From an uncultured Anaerotruncus sp. (GTDB lineage: Bacteria; Bacillota; Clostridia; Oscillospirales; Ruminococcaceae), in the NCBI RefSeq assembly GCF_902490045.1, contig NZ_CABUCJ010000006.1, positions 1-44,939 on the forward strand: a DNA stretch of 44,939 bases. The letters are read 5' to 3'. A program made the translations under genes and the position numbers. Below the pieces are notes generated by a model. It saw only the letters and a program-made list of their open reading frames with translations, did no database searches and had not been told where the DNA came from. Position 1 is the first letter of the stretch. Every line of letters begins with the position of its first letter. Shown here in pieces: positions 22,934-30,619 of the stretch.

Positions 22934-22974
22934 GATGCCCCCCGCGCGCCGGAGCGCGCGGGGGGCATCTTTTT
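22934..22974 (+). terminator. Terminator of the nine-gene operon
   Basis: A perfect 16-bp G/C-rich stem (22934-22949 with 22954-22969, 4-nt loop) is followed by five T residues, 10 nt after the deacylase stop. Confidence 0.95.
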
Positions 22975-22987
22975 CGCGCGGAATGGA

Positions 22988-23016
22988 TTGTAATCGCCCC
23001 CGCCCTGTGGTATAAT
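22988..23016 (+). promoter_or_regulatory. Sigma-A-type promoter of the MATE gene
   Basis: TTGTAA (22988-22993) and TATAAT (23011-23016) are 17 nt apart, between the operon terminator and the MATE start. The transporter is therefore a separate unit. Confidence 0.75.
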
Positions 23017-23065
23017 TGCCCTCACGCGGCATCCACTCAACCCATACGAAGGAGGCGCATCGGCG

Positions 23066-24466
23066 ATGGTTCGGCAGGACGCCGTTTCCGCAAACGGCAT
23101 CACGGAAGGGGTCATCTGGAAGCAGCTACTCATCTTCTTTTTTCCCATCCTCTTCGGCACCCTCTTCCAGCAGCTCTACAACACCGCCGACGCCATCATC
23201 GTGGGGCGGTTCGTCGGCAAGGAGGCCCTCGCCGCGGTGGGCGGCAGCGCCAGCGTGCTCATCAACCTGCTGGTCAACCTCTTTGTGGGGCTTTCGTCGG
23301 GCGCGACCGTCGTGGTCGCGCAGGCCTACGGCGCGCAGGACTATGAAGAGGTCAGCCGCACGGTGCACACCTCGGTGATGCTCGCGCTCACGGCGGGCGC
23401 GGCCATGACGCTGGCGGGACTTTTGTGCGCGCCCGCCGCGCTGCATGCGATGGACACCCCCGCGGAGATCATGGCCGATTCGGTCGTCTACCTGCGGGTC
23501 TACCTGCTCGGCATCGTCGCCTCTTTCCTCTATAACATCGGCTCCGCCGTGCTGCGCGCGGTCGGGGACACCCGGCGGCCCCTCTATTTCCTGATCGCCG
23601 CCTGCCTGCTCAACATCCTGCTGGACCTGGTGCTCGTGCTGGGGCTTGGGCTCGGCGTGTTCGGCGTGGCGCTGGCCACCCTCCTTTCGCAGGTCCTCAG
23701 CGCCCTGCTTGTCCTGGTCACCCTCCTGCGGTCCGACTGGCCGCTGCGCCTCAACCGGAAGGAATTGCGCTTCACCGCCTCGTCGCTGAAAGGCATCCTG
23801 CGGGTCGGCATCCCCGCCGGCCTGCAGGCGGACATGTACGCGATCTCCAACGTCATCCTCCAGTCCTGCATCAACTCGTTCGGCACCGTCACGATCGCCG
23901 CCTGGACCGCCTACGGCAAGATCGACGGCTTCTTCTGGATGATCCTCTCCGCATTCGATGTGTCGATCACCACATTTGTGGGGCAGAACTTCGGGGCGCA
24001 GAAATATTCCCGCATCCGCAAGAGCGTGCGGGTCTGCCTTGTGATGGCGTTTGCCACTGCCATCCTCTCAAGCGCCCTGCTCTGTCTCTTCAGCCGCCAG
24101 CTCTTCGCGATTTTCACAGCCGACCAGGCGGTCGCGGAGGCGGGGCGGCACATGATGCTCTTCCTGACGCCCTTCTACTTCACCTATGTCTGCGTGGATA
24201 TTCTGTCGGGCGCCATCCGCGGCACCGGCGACTCGGTCCTCCCGATGATCATGACCTGCGGCGGCGTGTGCGTGCTGCGGGTGCTGTGGGTCTTTTTCGC
24301 GCTGCCGCTGCACCGCACGATCGACATGGTCATCGTCAGCTACCCGATCACCTGGACGCTGACCTCCGTCCTCTTTGCGGTCTACTACCTGCAAGGCGGC
24401 TGGCTGCGGCGGCGCATCGCCAGGGCGGGCTATCCGCCAGAGGAGCGCGGGAAAAAAACCGAATAA
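23066..24466 (+). CDS. MATE family efflux transporter
   Basis: This is a cation-coupled multidrug/toxin exporter with 466 residues and about 12 membrane helices. The N-terminal ILFGTLFQQLYNTADAIIVG matches the MATE start, and the two halves repeat the NIxLD/VLGL pattern (LLNILLDLVLVLGLGLGVFG). The second half has WTAYGKIDGFFWMILSAFDV, typical of the NorM/DinF-like MepA group. AAGGAGG precedes the ATG by 10 nt. It has its own promoter and is not obviously tied to the peptide operon. Substrate unknown. Confidence 0.93.
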   Translation: MVRQDAVSANGITEGVIWKQLLIFFFPILFGTLFQQLYNTADAIIVGRFVGKEALAAVGGSASVLINLLVNLFVGLSSGATVVVAQAYGAQDYEEVSRTVHTSVMLALTAGAAMTLAGLLCAPAALHAMDTPAEIMADSVVYLRVYLLGIVASFLYNIGSAVLRAVGDTRRPLYFLIAACLLNILLDLVLVLGLGLGVFGVALATLLSQVLSALLVLVTLLRSDWPLRLNRKELRFTASSLKGILRVGIPAGLQADMYAISNVILQSCINSFGTVTIAAWTAYGKIDGFFWMILSAFDVSITTFVGQNFGAQKYSRIRKSVRVCLVMAFATAILSSALLCLFSRQLFAIFTADQAVAEAGRHMMLFLTPFYFTYVCVDILSGAIRGTGDSVLPMIMTCGGVCVLRVLWVFFALPLHRTIDMVIVSYPITWTLTSVLFAVYYLQGGWLRRRIARAGYPPEERGKKTE

Positions 24467-24476
24467 AGACAAAGCC

Positions 24477-24507
24477 GCCCGCCCGCGAAGTATTTTCGCG
24501 GGCGGGC
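24477..24507. terminator. Hairpin between convergent MATE and spoIVA genes
   Basis: A perfect 13-bp G/C-rich stem (24477-24489 with 24495-24507, loop GTATT) lies between two convergent genes. The T-runs on both sides are short and interrupted, so it is probably a two-way but imperfect terminator. Confidence 0.7.
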
Positions 24508-24517
24508 TCGTTATTTA

Positions 24518-25996
24518 TTACAGGATGATGCAGATGAGGCCGGTGCAGCCCTCGTTGATGATCCGTTCGACCGTCTCCTGCAGCTTGATGCGGGCGTCGG
24601 ACGGCATCCGGTAGAGCTTGTTGTGCAGGCCCTGGTTGACCAGCTCGTGCAGGCTCGTGCCGAAGATGTTCGACTCCCAGATCTTCTGGGGGCTCTCCTC
24701 AAACTCGTGCAGCAGGTAGTGCACCAGCTCCTCCGACTGCTTCTCCGAGCCGACGATCGGGCTGACCTCGGTGGTGATGTTCGCTGCCATCATGTGGATG
24801 GAGGGGGCGCTCGCCCTGAGGCGGACGCCGTAGCGGCCGCCCTGCTTGACGATCTCCGGCTCCTCGAGGGAGAGCTCCTCCAGCGAGGGCATCACGATGC
24901 CGTAGCCGGTGGCCGCCACCTCGTCGAGCGCGCACTTGACCTTGTCGTACTCCTTCTTGACGGCGGCCAGGTCGATCATGCAGGGCATCAGCGCGCTCTC
25001 GTCGGGAATGTCGAGGCCGGTCGCCTCGCCGAGGATGCGGTAGAAGAGGTCGCTCTGCAAATCCACGCTGACCTCGGCGCTGCCGCTGCCCAGGTCGATC
25101 GAATCGACCAGCACCCGGCTGACGTATTCGCAGTCCGCCAGGGTCATGATCTTCCCCTTGAGCGCGCCGATGTGCTCCACCCCGTCGGCGGCCTCGCGGA
25201 TGGCGCCGTACAGCTCGGCGCGCAGCCAGTGGTCGGGGGCGAGCGAGGTGACCCAGCCGGGCAGGGTGATCGCGGCCTCCCGCACCGGGAACTGGAAGAG
25301 CACGTCGGAGAGGATGACGCGGATGTCCTCCTCCGCGAGGTTCAGGCAGTTGACCGCCACGACGGGCACCGCGTAGCGCTCCTCCAGCTCGGCGCGCAGC
25401 GCCTTGGAGGCGGGAGCGGCCGGGTCGGTGCAGTTGAGCAGCACGACGAAGGGCTTGTTGATCTGCCGAAGCTCGTTGATCACGCGGACCTCCGCCTCCT
25501 CGTACTCGCTGCGGGGGATCTCGCTGATGCTGCCGTCGGTGGTGACGACCAGCCCGATCGTGCTGTGCTCGTTGATGACCTTCTGGGTGCCGATCTCGGC
25601 GGCGAGGTTGAAGGGGATCTCCTTCTCGAACCAGGGGGTCACGACCATGCGGGGCTGCTCGTTTTCAATGTAGCCGAGCGAGCTGGGGACGATGTAGCCC
25701 ACGCAGTCGATCATCCGCACGTTGAAGGCGGCGTTGTCCGCGAGGGTGACCTTGACGGCCTCCTCGGGGATGAATTTGGGCTCGGTGGTCATGATCGTGC
25801 GCCCGGCGGCGGACTGGGGCAGCTCGTCGGTCGCGCGTTCCCGCGCGAACTCGCTGCCGATGTTCGGGATGACGAGCGTCTCCATGAACCGCTTGATGAA
25901 GGTGGATTTTCCGGTGCGCACCGGCCCCACCACGCCTATGTATATGTCACCGCCGCACCGCTTGGCGATGTCCTGGTAGATCTTCTGTGCCTCCAT
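24518..25996 (-). CDS. spoIVA: Stage IV sporulation protein A
   Basis: SpoIVA is the ATPase that polymerises on the outer forespore membrane and forms the base of the spore coat. The 492-residue protein is full length. It has Walker A GPVRTGKSTFIKRFMETL near residue 24, the Sensor-like segment TTEPKFIPEEAV, the GTPase-like fold (MIDCVGYIVPSSLGY, LLNCTDP) and the conserved C-terminus ending GCTGLICIIL. In Bacillus, SpoIVA is anchored by the small peptide SpoVM, whose gene also lies in this window (28626-28712). It follows the DUF3794/LysM gene by 18 nt, so the two share one transcript driven by the sigma-E-like promoter at 27580-27608. Confidence 0.97.
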   Translation of the reverse strand: MEAQKIYQDIAKRCGGDIYIGVVGPVRTGKSTFIKRFMETLVIPNIGSEFARERATDELPQSAAGRTIMTTEPKFIPEEAVKVTLADNAAFNVRMIDCVGYIVPSSLGYIENEQPRMVVTPWFEKEIPFNLAAEIGTQKVINEHSTIGLVVTTDGSISEIPRSEYEEAEVRVINELRQINKPFVVLLNCTDPAAPASKALRAELEERYAVPVVAVNCLNLAEEDIRVILSDVLFQFPVREAAITLPGWVTSLAPDHWLRAELYGAIREAADGVEHIGALKGKIMTLADCEYVSRVLVDSIDLGSGSAEVSVDLQSDLFYRILGEATGLDIPDESALMPCMIDLAAVKKEYDKVKCALDEVAATGYGIVMPSLEELSLEEPEIVKQGGRYGVRLRASAPSIHMMAANITTEVSPIVGSEKQSEELVHYLLHEFEESPQKIWESNIFGTSLHELVNQGLHNKLYRMPSDARIKLQETVERIINEGCTGLICIIL

Positions 25997-26014
25997 TGTT
26001 TCCTCCCCTTTCCG

Positions 26015-27547
26015 TTATTTCATCGGGATGAGCAGCAGCCGGCGTCCCTCCAGGACGTCCCCTTCGAGCTGGTTGCCCGCCCGGATGGCCGCGACCGACG
26101 TGTTGTAGCGTTTGGCGATCTCCCACACCGGCTCCCGCTCGCTGGCATAATAGAGGTAGAGGACATTGTCCCGCCGGGTCTTCGCGCGCGTCTCGTCGAC
26201 CGTGACGTCGCACACCACCGTCCTGCGGTAGAGGCTGCACACTTCCCCCCAGACGCGCACCGGGCAGCGCACCTCCAGCTTCTCATGCCCGCTCATCGTG
26301 AAGGCCGCCGTCCCCGCCGAGGCGTTCGGGGAGAACACGAGCGTCTCGCAGGGGCCGCGCAGGGCGACGCGGTGGCTGTATTCGCGCGTCTGGTCGTAAT
26401 AGGCGATCTCCCCGTTCGCCTCGCACACGAACATGCACACCGTCATCTTTCCCGACACGACGGCGCAGTCCTCCTCGATCTGGACGGCCGGCGCGCCCGC
26501 CGTGCACCACACATCGACGATGCTGCCCGCGTCGGGCGGAAGGTCGAGCGTCTCCTTGTACATGCAGGTCTCGTCGACCGTGTCGATCAGGCGCAGCAGC
26601 GGCACCTGCCGGACGGTGGGCTTGCACTCGTAGCTGGTGGAATAGCAGTCGCACACCGCGTCTAGCTGCATCCGCCGGTAGGCCGACGCGCAGGCGTTGA
26701 GCGAAATATCGACCGTGAACGCGCGGTTTTCCCCGTCGGCGTTGGCCTTGGGGGTCACGTCGAGGGAGCACACCTCGTACCACACGCTGCACGAACAGTC
26801 CTCGTCCACCCCGTCGAGGTCGATCACCTGGCTCAGCGGCAGCGCGTACTCCATGACGTCGAGCTTTTTGGCGTCCTCCTCGCACTGGTAGATCACCTTG
26901 ACGGTGATCTCCCCCTTGGTGACGAGCTTGCCGGTGATCGCCTTGTAATCGGTGACCTGGGCGGAGGCCGACGCGCGGATGACCGCCCCCACGGCCGGCT
27001 TTCCGTAGCCGAGCTCGACCTCCTCCCGCACGCTCGCCTGGCGCATGACGCGCGGCAGCACGCAGGCGTTTTCCGCCGTGTCGGGGCAGAGCTGTAGCCC
27101 CGCGCCCTCGGCGGCGACGAGGACCTCCTCCTCCGTCTGGCCGGTCACCCGCACGTTCATCGTGACCGCGCCGCGCATGTCGAGCCGGCGGGAGCTGACC
27201 GCGCGGCAGTTGAAATAGTCGACGCTCTGGGCGACGCACACCGAGGGGTTCTGGGGGGCGCACCGCAGCTCCACCACGCGGGTGTAGGGGATTTTATATT
27301 CCGCGTGGCGGATGCAGCCGTTCTCGTCGAGGTAGTAGAGATGCGCCATCGCCATCCCGTCCACCGAGAGCTTGTCGCCGTTCACTGCGGTCAGGAGCAG
27401 GGACGGGACCACTTCACAGCGAAGGATTTTCTGGATGTCGGGGCAGTAGTCGGGCAGCAGCACGTCACACTCGAGCGGCTGTTCCACGACGCCGTCGTAT
27501 ATGGTCTCGTTGATGCTTACCGTCTGTTTTTGCAGATTCAGCTCCAT
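26015..27547 (-). CDS. DUF3794 (SPOCS) and LysM domain protein
   Basis: This 510-residue protein is built from repeated DUF3794/SPOCS modules. The first starts QTVSINETIYDGVVEQPLE and contains LPDYCPDIQKILRC, and a second begins near 165. It ends in a LysM motif (about 460-508: EPVWEIAKRYNTSVAAIRAGN, then GRRLLLIPM). Proteins of this type are associated with spore coat or cortex assembly in clostridia, with LysM giving peptidoglycan binding. No signal peptide is visible, as expected for a mother-cell protein. It precedes spoIVA in one operon. The exact role is not established; the location and sigma-E-like promoter support a sporulation function. Confidence 0.9.
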   Translation of the reverse strand: MELNLQKQTVSINETIYDGVVEQPLECDVLLPDYCPDIQKILRCEVVPSLLLTAVNGDKLSVDGMAMAHLYYLDENGCIRHAEYKIPYTRVVELRCAPQNPSVCVAQSVDYFNCRAVSSRRLDMRGAVTMNVRVTGQTEEEVLVAAEGAGLQLCPDTAENACVLPRVMRQASVREEVELGYGKPAVGAVIRASASAQVTDYKAITGKLVTKGEITVKVIYQCEEDAKKLDVMEYALPLSQVIDLDGVDEDCSCSVWYEVCSLDVTPKANADGENRAFTVDISLNACASAYRRMQLDAVCDCYSTSYECKPTVRQVPLLRLIDTVDETCMYKETLDLPPDAGSIVDVWCTAGAPAVQIEEDCAVVSGKMTVCMFVCEANGEIAYYDQTREYSHRVALRGPCETLVFSPNASAGTAAFTMSGHEKLEVRCPVRVWGEVCSLYRRTVVCDVTVDETRAKTRRDNVLYLYYASEREPVWEIAKRYNTSVAAIRAGNQLEGDVLEGRRLLLIPMK

Positions 27548-27579
27548 AGTATTACCCTCTCCTTCTGTTTGCTACCACC

Positions 27580-27608
27580 AATATATGTCCAGCCCTCCCC
27601 GAATATGC
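27580..27608 (-). promoter_or_regulatory. Sigma-E-type sporulation promoter
   Basis: On the minus strand GCATATT (27608-27602) is followed after 14 nt by CATATATT (27587-27580). The Bacillus sigma-E consensus is KMATATT, 14-15 nt, CATACAMT; the -35 is a perfect match and the -10 matches at six or seven of eight. It lies about 35 nt before the DUF3794/LysM gene and would drive this gene and spoIVA in the mother cell. Confidence 0.75.
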
Positions 27609-27664
27609 TCTCCCCGTCCGCCTTTCCGCCGCATTGCGGCGCGGACGGGGAAAACCGACGAGAC

Positions 27665-27692
27665 TTGACTATTCCGGCCAGTGTGGTACAAT
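27665..27692 (+). promoter_or_regulatory. Promoter of the lipoprotein gene
   Basis: TTGACT (27665-27670) and TACAAT (27687-27692) are 16 nt apart, about 100 nt before the coding start. Confidence 0.6.
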
Positions 27693-27794
27693 ATCGGCAT
27701 GGCAAAACCGGCGCGGCGGCCCTCTCCGCCGCCTGAAACCAGACACATCCCGGCGCGATCTCACGCCGCGTTATTTTTTTGGAAGGAACGTGAA

Positions 27795-28466
27795 ATGCCT
27801 ATGAACCGGACTTTGAAAATTCTGGGCGCATGCGCCCTGGCCCTGATGCTGACCCTTTCGCTCGCCGCCTGCGGCGACACCGCGCCGGCCGAGGCCTCCT
27901 CCTCCGAGGTCTCCTCCTCCGAGCCCGAGCCGGAGAGCTCCGCGCCCGCGTCCTCCGAACCCGCCGAACCGCTGACCGAAGAGGAGTACGGCGCGCGGAT
28001 CACTGAAATCATGACGGGCGTGCAGGAGAAGGCGGTCGCCTTCCAGCAGCTCGACCCGAACGACGAGAACTATATGGGCGAGGCCGTCTCGCTGATGGAC
28101 AGCCTGAGCGACGCCTTTTCCGAGGTGGGCGCGCTGACGCCGCCCGAAATCCTCGCGCCGCTGCACGAGACGCTCGCGGCCGCCGCGCCCCGGGTGCAGG
28201 AGGCCGCCGACCTCTACGCCGAGGCCGCCGCGATCGACCCGAATGACACCGAGGCGCGCAGGGAGAAGGTGGACGAGGCCAACCAGACATACGCCGAGGT
28301 CCTCCAGGAGATCCAGGGCACGCTGATGGTCATGTCCCAGCAGGAGGCGGGCGACGAGGCGGCGGGCGAGGCAGGCGGTGAAGCGGACGGCGGGAACGCC
28401 GCCGCGAATCCCCCGATCATCATCCGCAGCGCCGACGGGACGGCCGGGGCCGTCGCCCTGGGCTGA
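27795..28466 (+). CDS. Hypothetical lipoprotein
   Basis: I recognise no family for this 223-residue protein. It has a lipoprotein signal (LALMLTLSLAACG, lipobox LAAC). A low-complexity Ser/Glu/Pro linker rich in SSE and EP follows, then an Ala/Glu-rich helical region (about 75-190) with likely coiled-coil character. The tail is Gly/Ala-rich. It should be exported and fixed to the outer face of the membrane. GGAAGGA stands 7 nt before the ATG at 27795; an ATG two codons later is possible. It is monocistronic with its own promoter and terminator. A cell-envelope or stress-binding role would be a guess. Confidence 0.8.
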   Translation: MPMNRTLKILGACALALMLTLSLAACGDTAPAEASSSEVSSSEPEPESSAPASSEPAEPLTEEEYGARITEIMTGVQEKAVAFQQLDPNDENYMGEAVSLMDSLSDAFSEVGALTPPEILAPLHETLAAAAPRVQEAADLYAEAAAIDPNDTEARREKVDEANQTYAEVLQEIQGTLMVMSQQEAGDEAAGEAGGEADGGNAAANPPIIIRSADGTAGAVALG

Positions 28467-28489
28467 TCCGCAAAAAATCGAACCGAAAG

Positions 28490-28526
28490 AGCGGCCGGGA
28501 TTTTCATCCCGGCCGCTTCCGCTTTT
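28490..28526 (+). terminator. Terminator of the lipoprotein gene
   Basis: A perfect 12-bp stem (28490-28501 with 28506-28517, loop TTTC) is followed by a T-rich stretch ending CTTTT. Confidence 0.85.
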
Positions 28527-28566
28527 CCCGGAGCTCCCGCGGCGTTCCGGCAGCGGCGGAGATACG

Positions 28567-28608
28567 CGCAGAGGCCCGGCGGGAAATCCCGCCGGGCCTC
28601 TGCGTGTT
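28567..28608. terminator. Strong hairpin between lipoprotein and spoVM genes
   Basis: A perfect 18-bp G/C-rich inverted repeat (28567-28584 with 28587-28604) is followed by TGTTTT. It lies downstream of both flanking transcripts (plus-strand lipoprotein, minus-strand spoVM) and could stop either; no clear T-run exists on the minus side. Confidence 0.65.
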
Positions 28609-28625
28609 TTGGATGGCTTACCTGC

Positions 28626-28712
28626 CTATGTAACGGGGTCTTTCTTGATCTTAAAGAAAAAACGCAGGATCGGGGAGAGGAATTTCGGGCTTTTGATGAC
28701 GACGATCTTCAT
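28626..28712 (-). CDS. spoVM: Stage V sporulation protein M
   Basis: This 28-residue peptide begins MKIVVIKSPKFLSPILR. It matches the SpoVM pattern known from Bacillus (MK, then IK at 6-7, PKFL at 9-12, I15 and R17). Pro9, which is needed for recognition of the curved forespore membrane, is kept. SpoVM is an amphipathic helix that recruits SpoIVA to the outer forespore membrane; spoIVA is 2.6 kb away. AAAGGTGG stands 7 nt before the ATG. A 52-residue membrane protein gene ends 23 nt upstream and is likely co-transcribed. The gene is easily missed because of its size. Confidence 0.88.
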   Translation of the reverse strand: MKIVVIKSPKFLSPILRFFFKIKKDPVT

Positions 28713-28735
28713 AGCGCAACCACCTTTTCTCGTTT

Positions 28736-28894
28736 TCACAGCAGCAGGATGCGGATTGCCAGCGCGACGAGCATGACGCCCGCCAGAATCAGCACCAGTT
28801 TGAGCGAGGTGAACACCGCCAGCACCACGCCGAGGCCGAACCCCGCGCAGCACTGCGCCCAACAGTTGCAGTCCAAAAACTGCTTCTTTTTCAT
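28736..28894 (-). CDS. Small Cys-rich membrane protein upstream of spoVM
   Basis: This 52-residue protein is of unknown family. Its N-terminus MKKKQFLDCNCWAQCCAGFG carries four cysteines in CNCWAQCC order. It is followed by about 30 hydrophobic residues forming one or two membrane helices (GVVLAVFTSLKLVLILAGVM). AAGGTGA before the ATG at 28894 supports translation; a longer frame upstream lacks a ribosome site. It is first in a two-gene unit with spoVM, which suggests mother-cell expression and a spore-membrane location. That role is inference. Confidence 0.7.
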   Translation of the reverse strand: MKKKQFLDCNCWAQCCAGFGLGVVLAVFTSLKLVLILAGVMLVALAIRILLL

Positions 28895-28964
28895 CCTGCT
28901 CACCTTCCGCCTGTTGTCTTTACCCCAGTATACGCCGGGCGGAGATTTTGGTGACAAAATCGAA

Positions 28965-28999
28965 CGCGCCGCGGCCCGGGGGCCGCGGCGCGGTTTTTT
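28965..28999. terminator. Terminator after the spoVT pair
   Basis: A 13-bp G/C stem (28965-28977 with 28980-28992) is followed on the plus strand by seven T residues and on the minus strand by TTCGATTTT. It most probably ends the minus-strand spoVT/small-gene transcript. Confidence 0.65.
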
Positions 29000-29181
29000 T
29001 ACAGGTCATCGGCGTCCTGCACCGGCACCTCGTACTGGTTCATCGGCCGGCCGGTATAGCTGCCGTTCGGGTCGGTGCGGCTGGGCGGGATGGAAATCAT
29101 GTGCTCCACCAGGCGCGCCACACGCACCTTGTCCCGCCCGGAAAGCTCCTCCACGGGGCCGTTCTTATGCTTGCCGCCCAC
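28999..29181 (-). CDS. Small conserved-looking protein downstream of spoVT
   Basis: I know no family for this 60-residue hydrophilic protein. Its C-terminal part reads YTGRPMNQYEVPVQDADDL, and the segment YEVPVQD resembles YAVPVQD near the start of CotJA in this window (31677). The GTG start at 29181 has GGAGG at 8 nt, and that ribosome site overlaps the end of spoVT, whose stop is only 3 nt upstream. Translation is therefore probably coupled to spoVT. This placement, not homology, is the reason to call it real. Confidence 0.65.
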   Translation of the reverse strand: MGGKHKNGPVEELSGRDKVRVARLVEHMISIPPSRTDPNGSYTGRPMNQYEVPVQDADDL

Positions 29182-29184
29182 CGG

Positions 29185-29724
29185 TTATTCCTCCATCTGG
29201 CGGCCGAGGAAGGCCGCTCCCACCTGGATCAGCTTGATTTCGGTGTCGGTGGCGGGCGCGGGGCTGTCGCCCGCGATGAACATCAGGCTGCCGCACACGT
29301 CGCCCGCGGCGATGATCGGCGCCTCGACCAGCGCGTAGCGGTCGACGCCCTCCACCGGCTGCATCTTCTTGCCGTCGGCGGTCACCGCGAAATTGCGGCG
29401 CTGCTCCATGACCTCCTCGAGCGCGGGGGACACGCGGCGCTCGAGGAGCTCCTTTTTGGGGATGCCCGCGACGCTGATGACGTGGTCGCGGTCGCAGACG
29501 ACGACCGGATAGCCGCCGATTTTGCTGAGCACCTCCGCGTACTGGGTGGCGAAGGCGGAAAGCTCGCCGATGGGGGAATACTTCTTAAAGATCACTTCGC
29601 CGTCGTTGTCGGTATATATTTCAAGAGGGTCGCCCTCCCTGATGCGCATTGTCCGCCGGATTTCCTTGGGGATGACCACGCGTCCCAGGTCATCGATTCG
29701 CCTTACAATTCCTGTGGCTTTCAT
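29185..29724 (-). CDS. spoVT: Stage V sporulation protein T
   Basis: SpoVT is a forespore transcription regulator that fine-tunes sigma-G genes. The 179-residue product equals the Bacillus length. The AbrB-type swapped-hairpin DNA-binding domain is MKATGIVRRIDDLGRVVIPK through about residue 50 (EIYTDNDGEVIFKKY), and residues 60-179 form the GAF-like sensor domain (VVVCDRDHVISVAG; FIAGDSPAPATDTEI). AAGGAGGAG precedes the ATG at 29724. The small gene at 28999-29181 follows directly. In 29725-30057 I find no clear promoter and no further gene: only a minus-oriented 8-bp hairpin with T-run (29853-29882) and AT-rich sequence. Confidence 0.93.
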   Translation of the reverse strand: MKATGIVRRIDDLGRVVIPKEIRRTMRIREGDPLEIYTDNDGEVIFKKYSPIGELSAFATQYAEVLSKIGGYPVVVCDRDHVISVAGIPKKELLERRVSPALEEVMEQRRNFAVTADGKKMQPVEGVDRYALVEAPIIAAGDVCGSLMFIAGDSPAPATDTEIKLIQVGAAFLGRQMEE

Positions 29725-29852
29725 CCGAATTGCTCCTCCTTGTTCTATCTGAAAATATGGTATGTTCGGCAAGGTTATTATTGACTGGCAAAATCGGATT
29801 TATGTGGAAGGCTTCGACGGATTCACAGGAATCTTATGGCACGATAAAAGTT

Positions 29853-29882
29853 CAAAAAATACGGGCGGCCTGTCGGCCGCCC
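29853..29882 (-). terminator. Terminator-like hairpin upstream of spoVT
   Basis: GGGCGGCC/GGCCGCCC (29863-29870 with 29875-29882, loop TGTC) is followed on the minus strand by a six-T run. It could stop read-through from the acetyltransferase gene at 30058-30588 before spoVT. Confidence 0.6.
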
Positions 29883-30057
29883 GCAGAGACCGGGTGCGCA
29901 AAAACGGCCGCCCCGGCAAGTTATTTTTTATTGATTGTATAGACGGAAACCCCCTTATAACTTTCCGCAAATGTTTATAAAGTACTGTAAAAACGGCTTA
30001 AAATAAGGTTTTTTTGCATAAAGCCATATAACTGTTGTATTTCTGGTTCATCATCTT

Positions 30058-30588
30058 CTATAATAGTTTTTCATATACATGATACCACTTTAAGCCATAC
30101 AATTCTTCCAGCCCAAGATCAATCGTTCCACGATAGGAAAATCCACATTTTTCATATAATCGAATAGCTGAAGCATTTTTCTCATATACATCAAGGCGTA
30201 CCGCCCCAATGTCATGTTCTTTTCCCATCGTACACACATAATCAAGAATCGCTTTTCCGACTCCCATTCCAAAAAACTCCGGATGAACTACCAGGACATG
30301 AACCACATATACATTGTCTCCCGGCACTTCTTTCGGCCACGCTATCTGGCTGTAAACTTCCCCCTGTTCACGAAGGTAAATTACACTTCCAACCAACTCT
30401 CCGTCTGCTTCTGCCACATACAGCCAGCCCTTCTCAAATCCTTCCTCTGCATTTGCCAAAGTCGGATAGATTCCGCGTTTCCATCTGGGATGATTCTCAT
30501 GCGTTTCCAAATAATCATGAAGCCTTTCGTACAGCGTAGCAACACGCGCGACATCTCTCTCCTCTGCAATTCTTACATTTATTTCCAT
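30058..30588 (-). CDS. GNAT family N-acetyltransferase, AT-rich
   Basis: This 176-residue acetyltransferase has the full GNAT fold: VRIAEERDVARVATLYERLHDYL at the N-terminus, VYVVHVLVVHPEFFGMGVGKAIL (beta 4 and motif A) and VRLDVYEKNASAIRLYEKCGF (motif B). The start ATG has GGAGA upstream. Its base composition is much more AT-rich than everything around it and its codons end often in A or T, unlike its neighbours. The AT-rich stretch runs from about 29930 to 30610 and ends sharply at the ferritin-VIT1 gene. Recent acquisition is a fair inference. Substrate unknown. Confidence 0.88.
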   Translation of the reverse strand: MEINVRIAEERDVARVATLYERLHDYLETHENHPRWKRGIYPTLANAEEGFEKGWLYVAEADGELVGSVIYLREQGEVYSQIAWPKEVPGDNVYVVHVLVVHPEFFGMGVGKAILDYVCTMGKEHDIGAVRLDVYEKNASAIRLYEKCGFSYRGTIDLGLEELYGLKWYHVYEKLL

Positions 30589-30619
30589 GCATTCTCCAAT
30601 TTGTACTATTCTATTTTTA

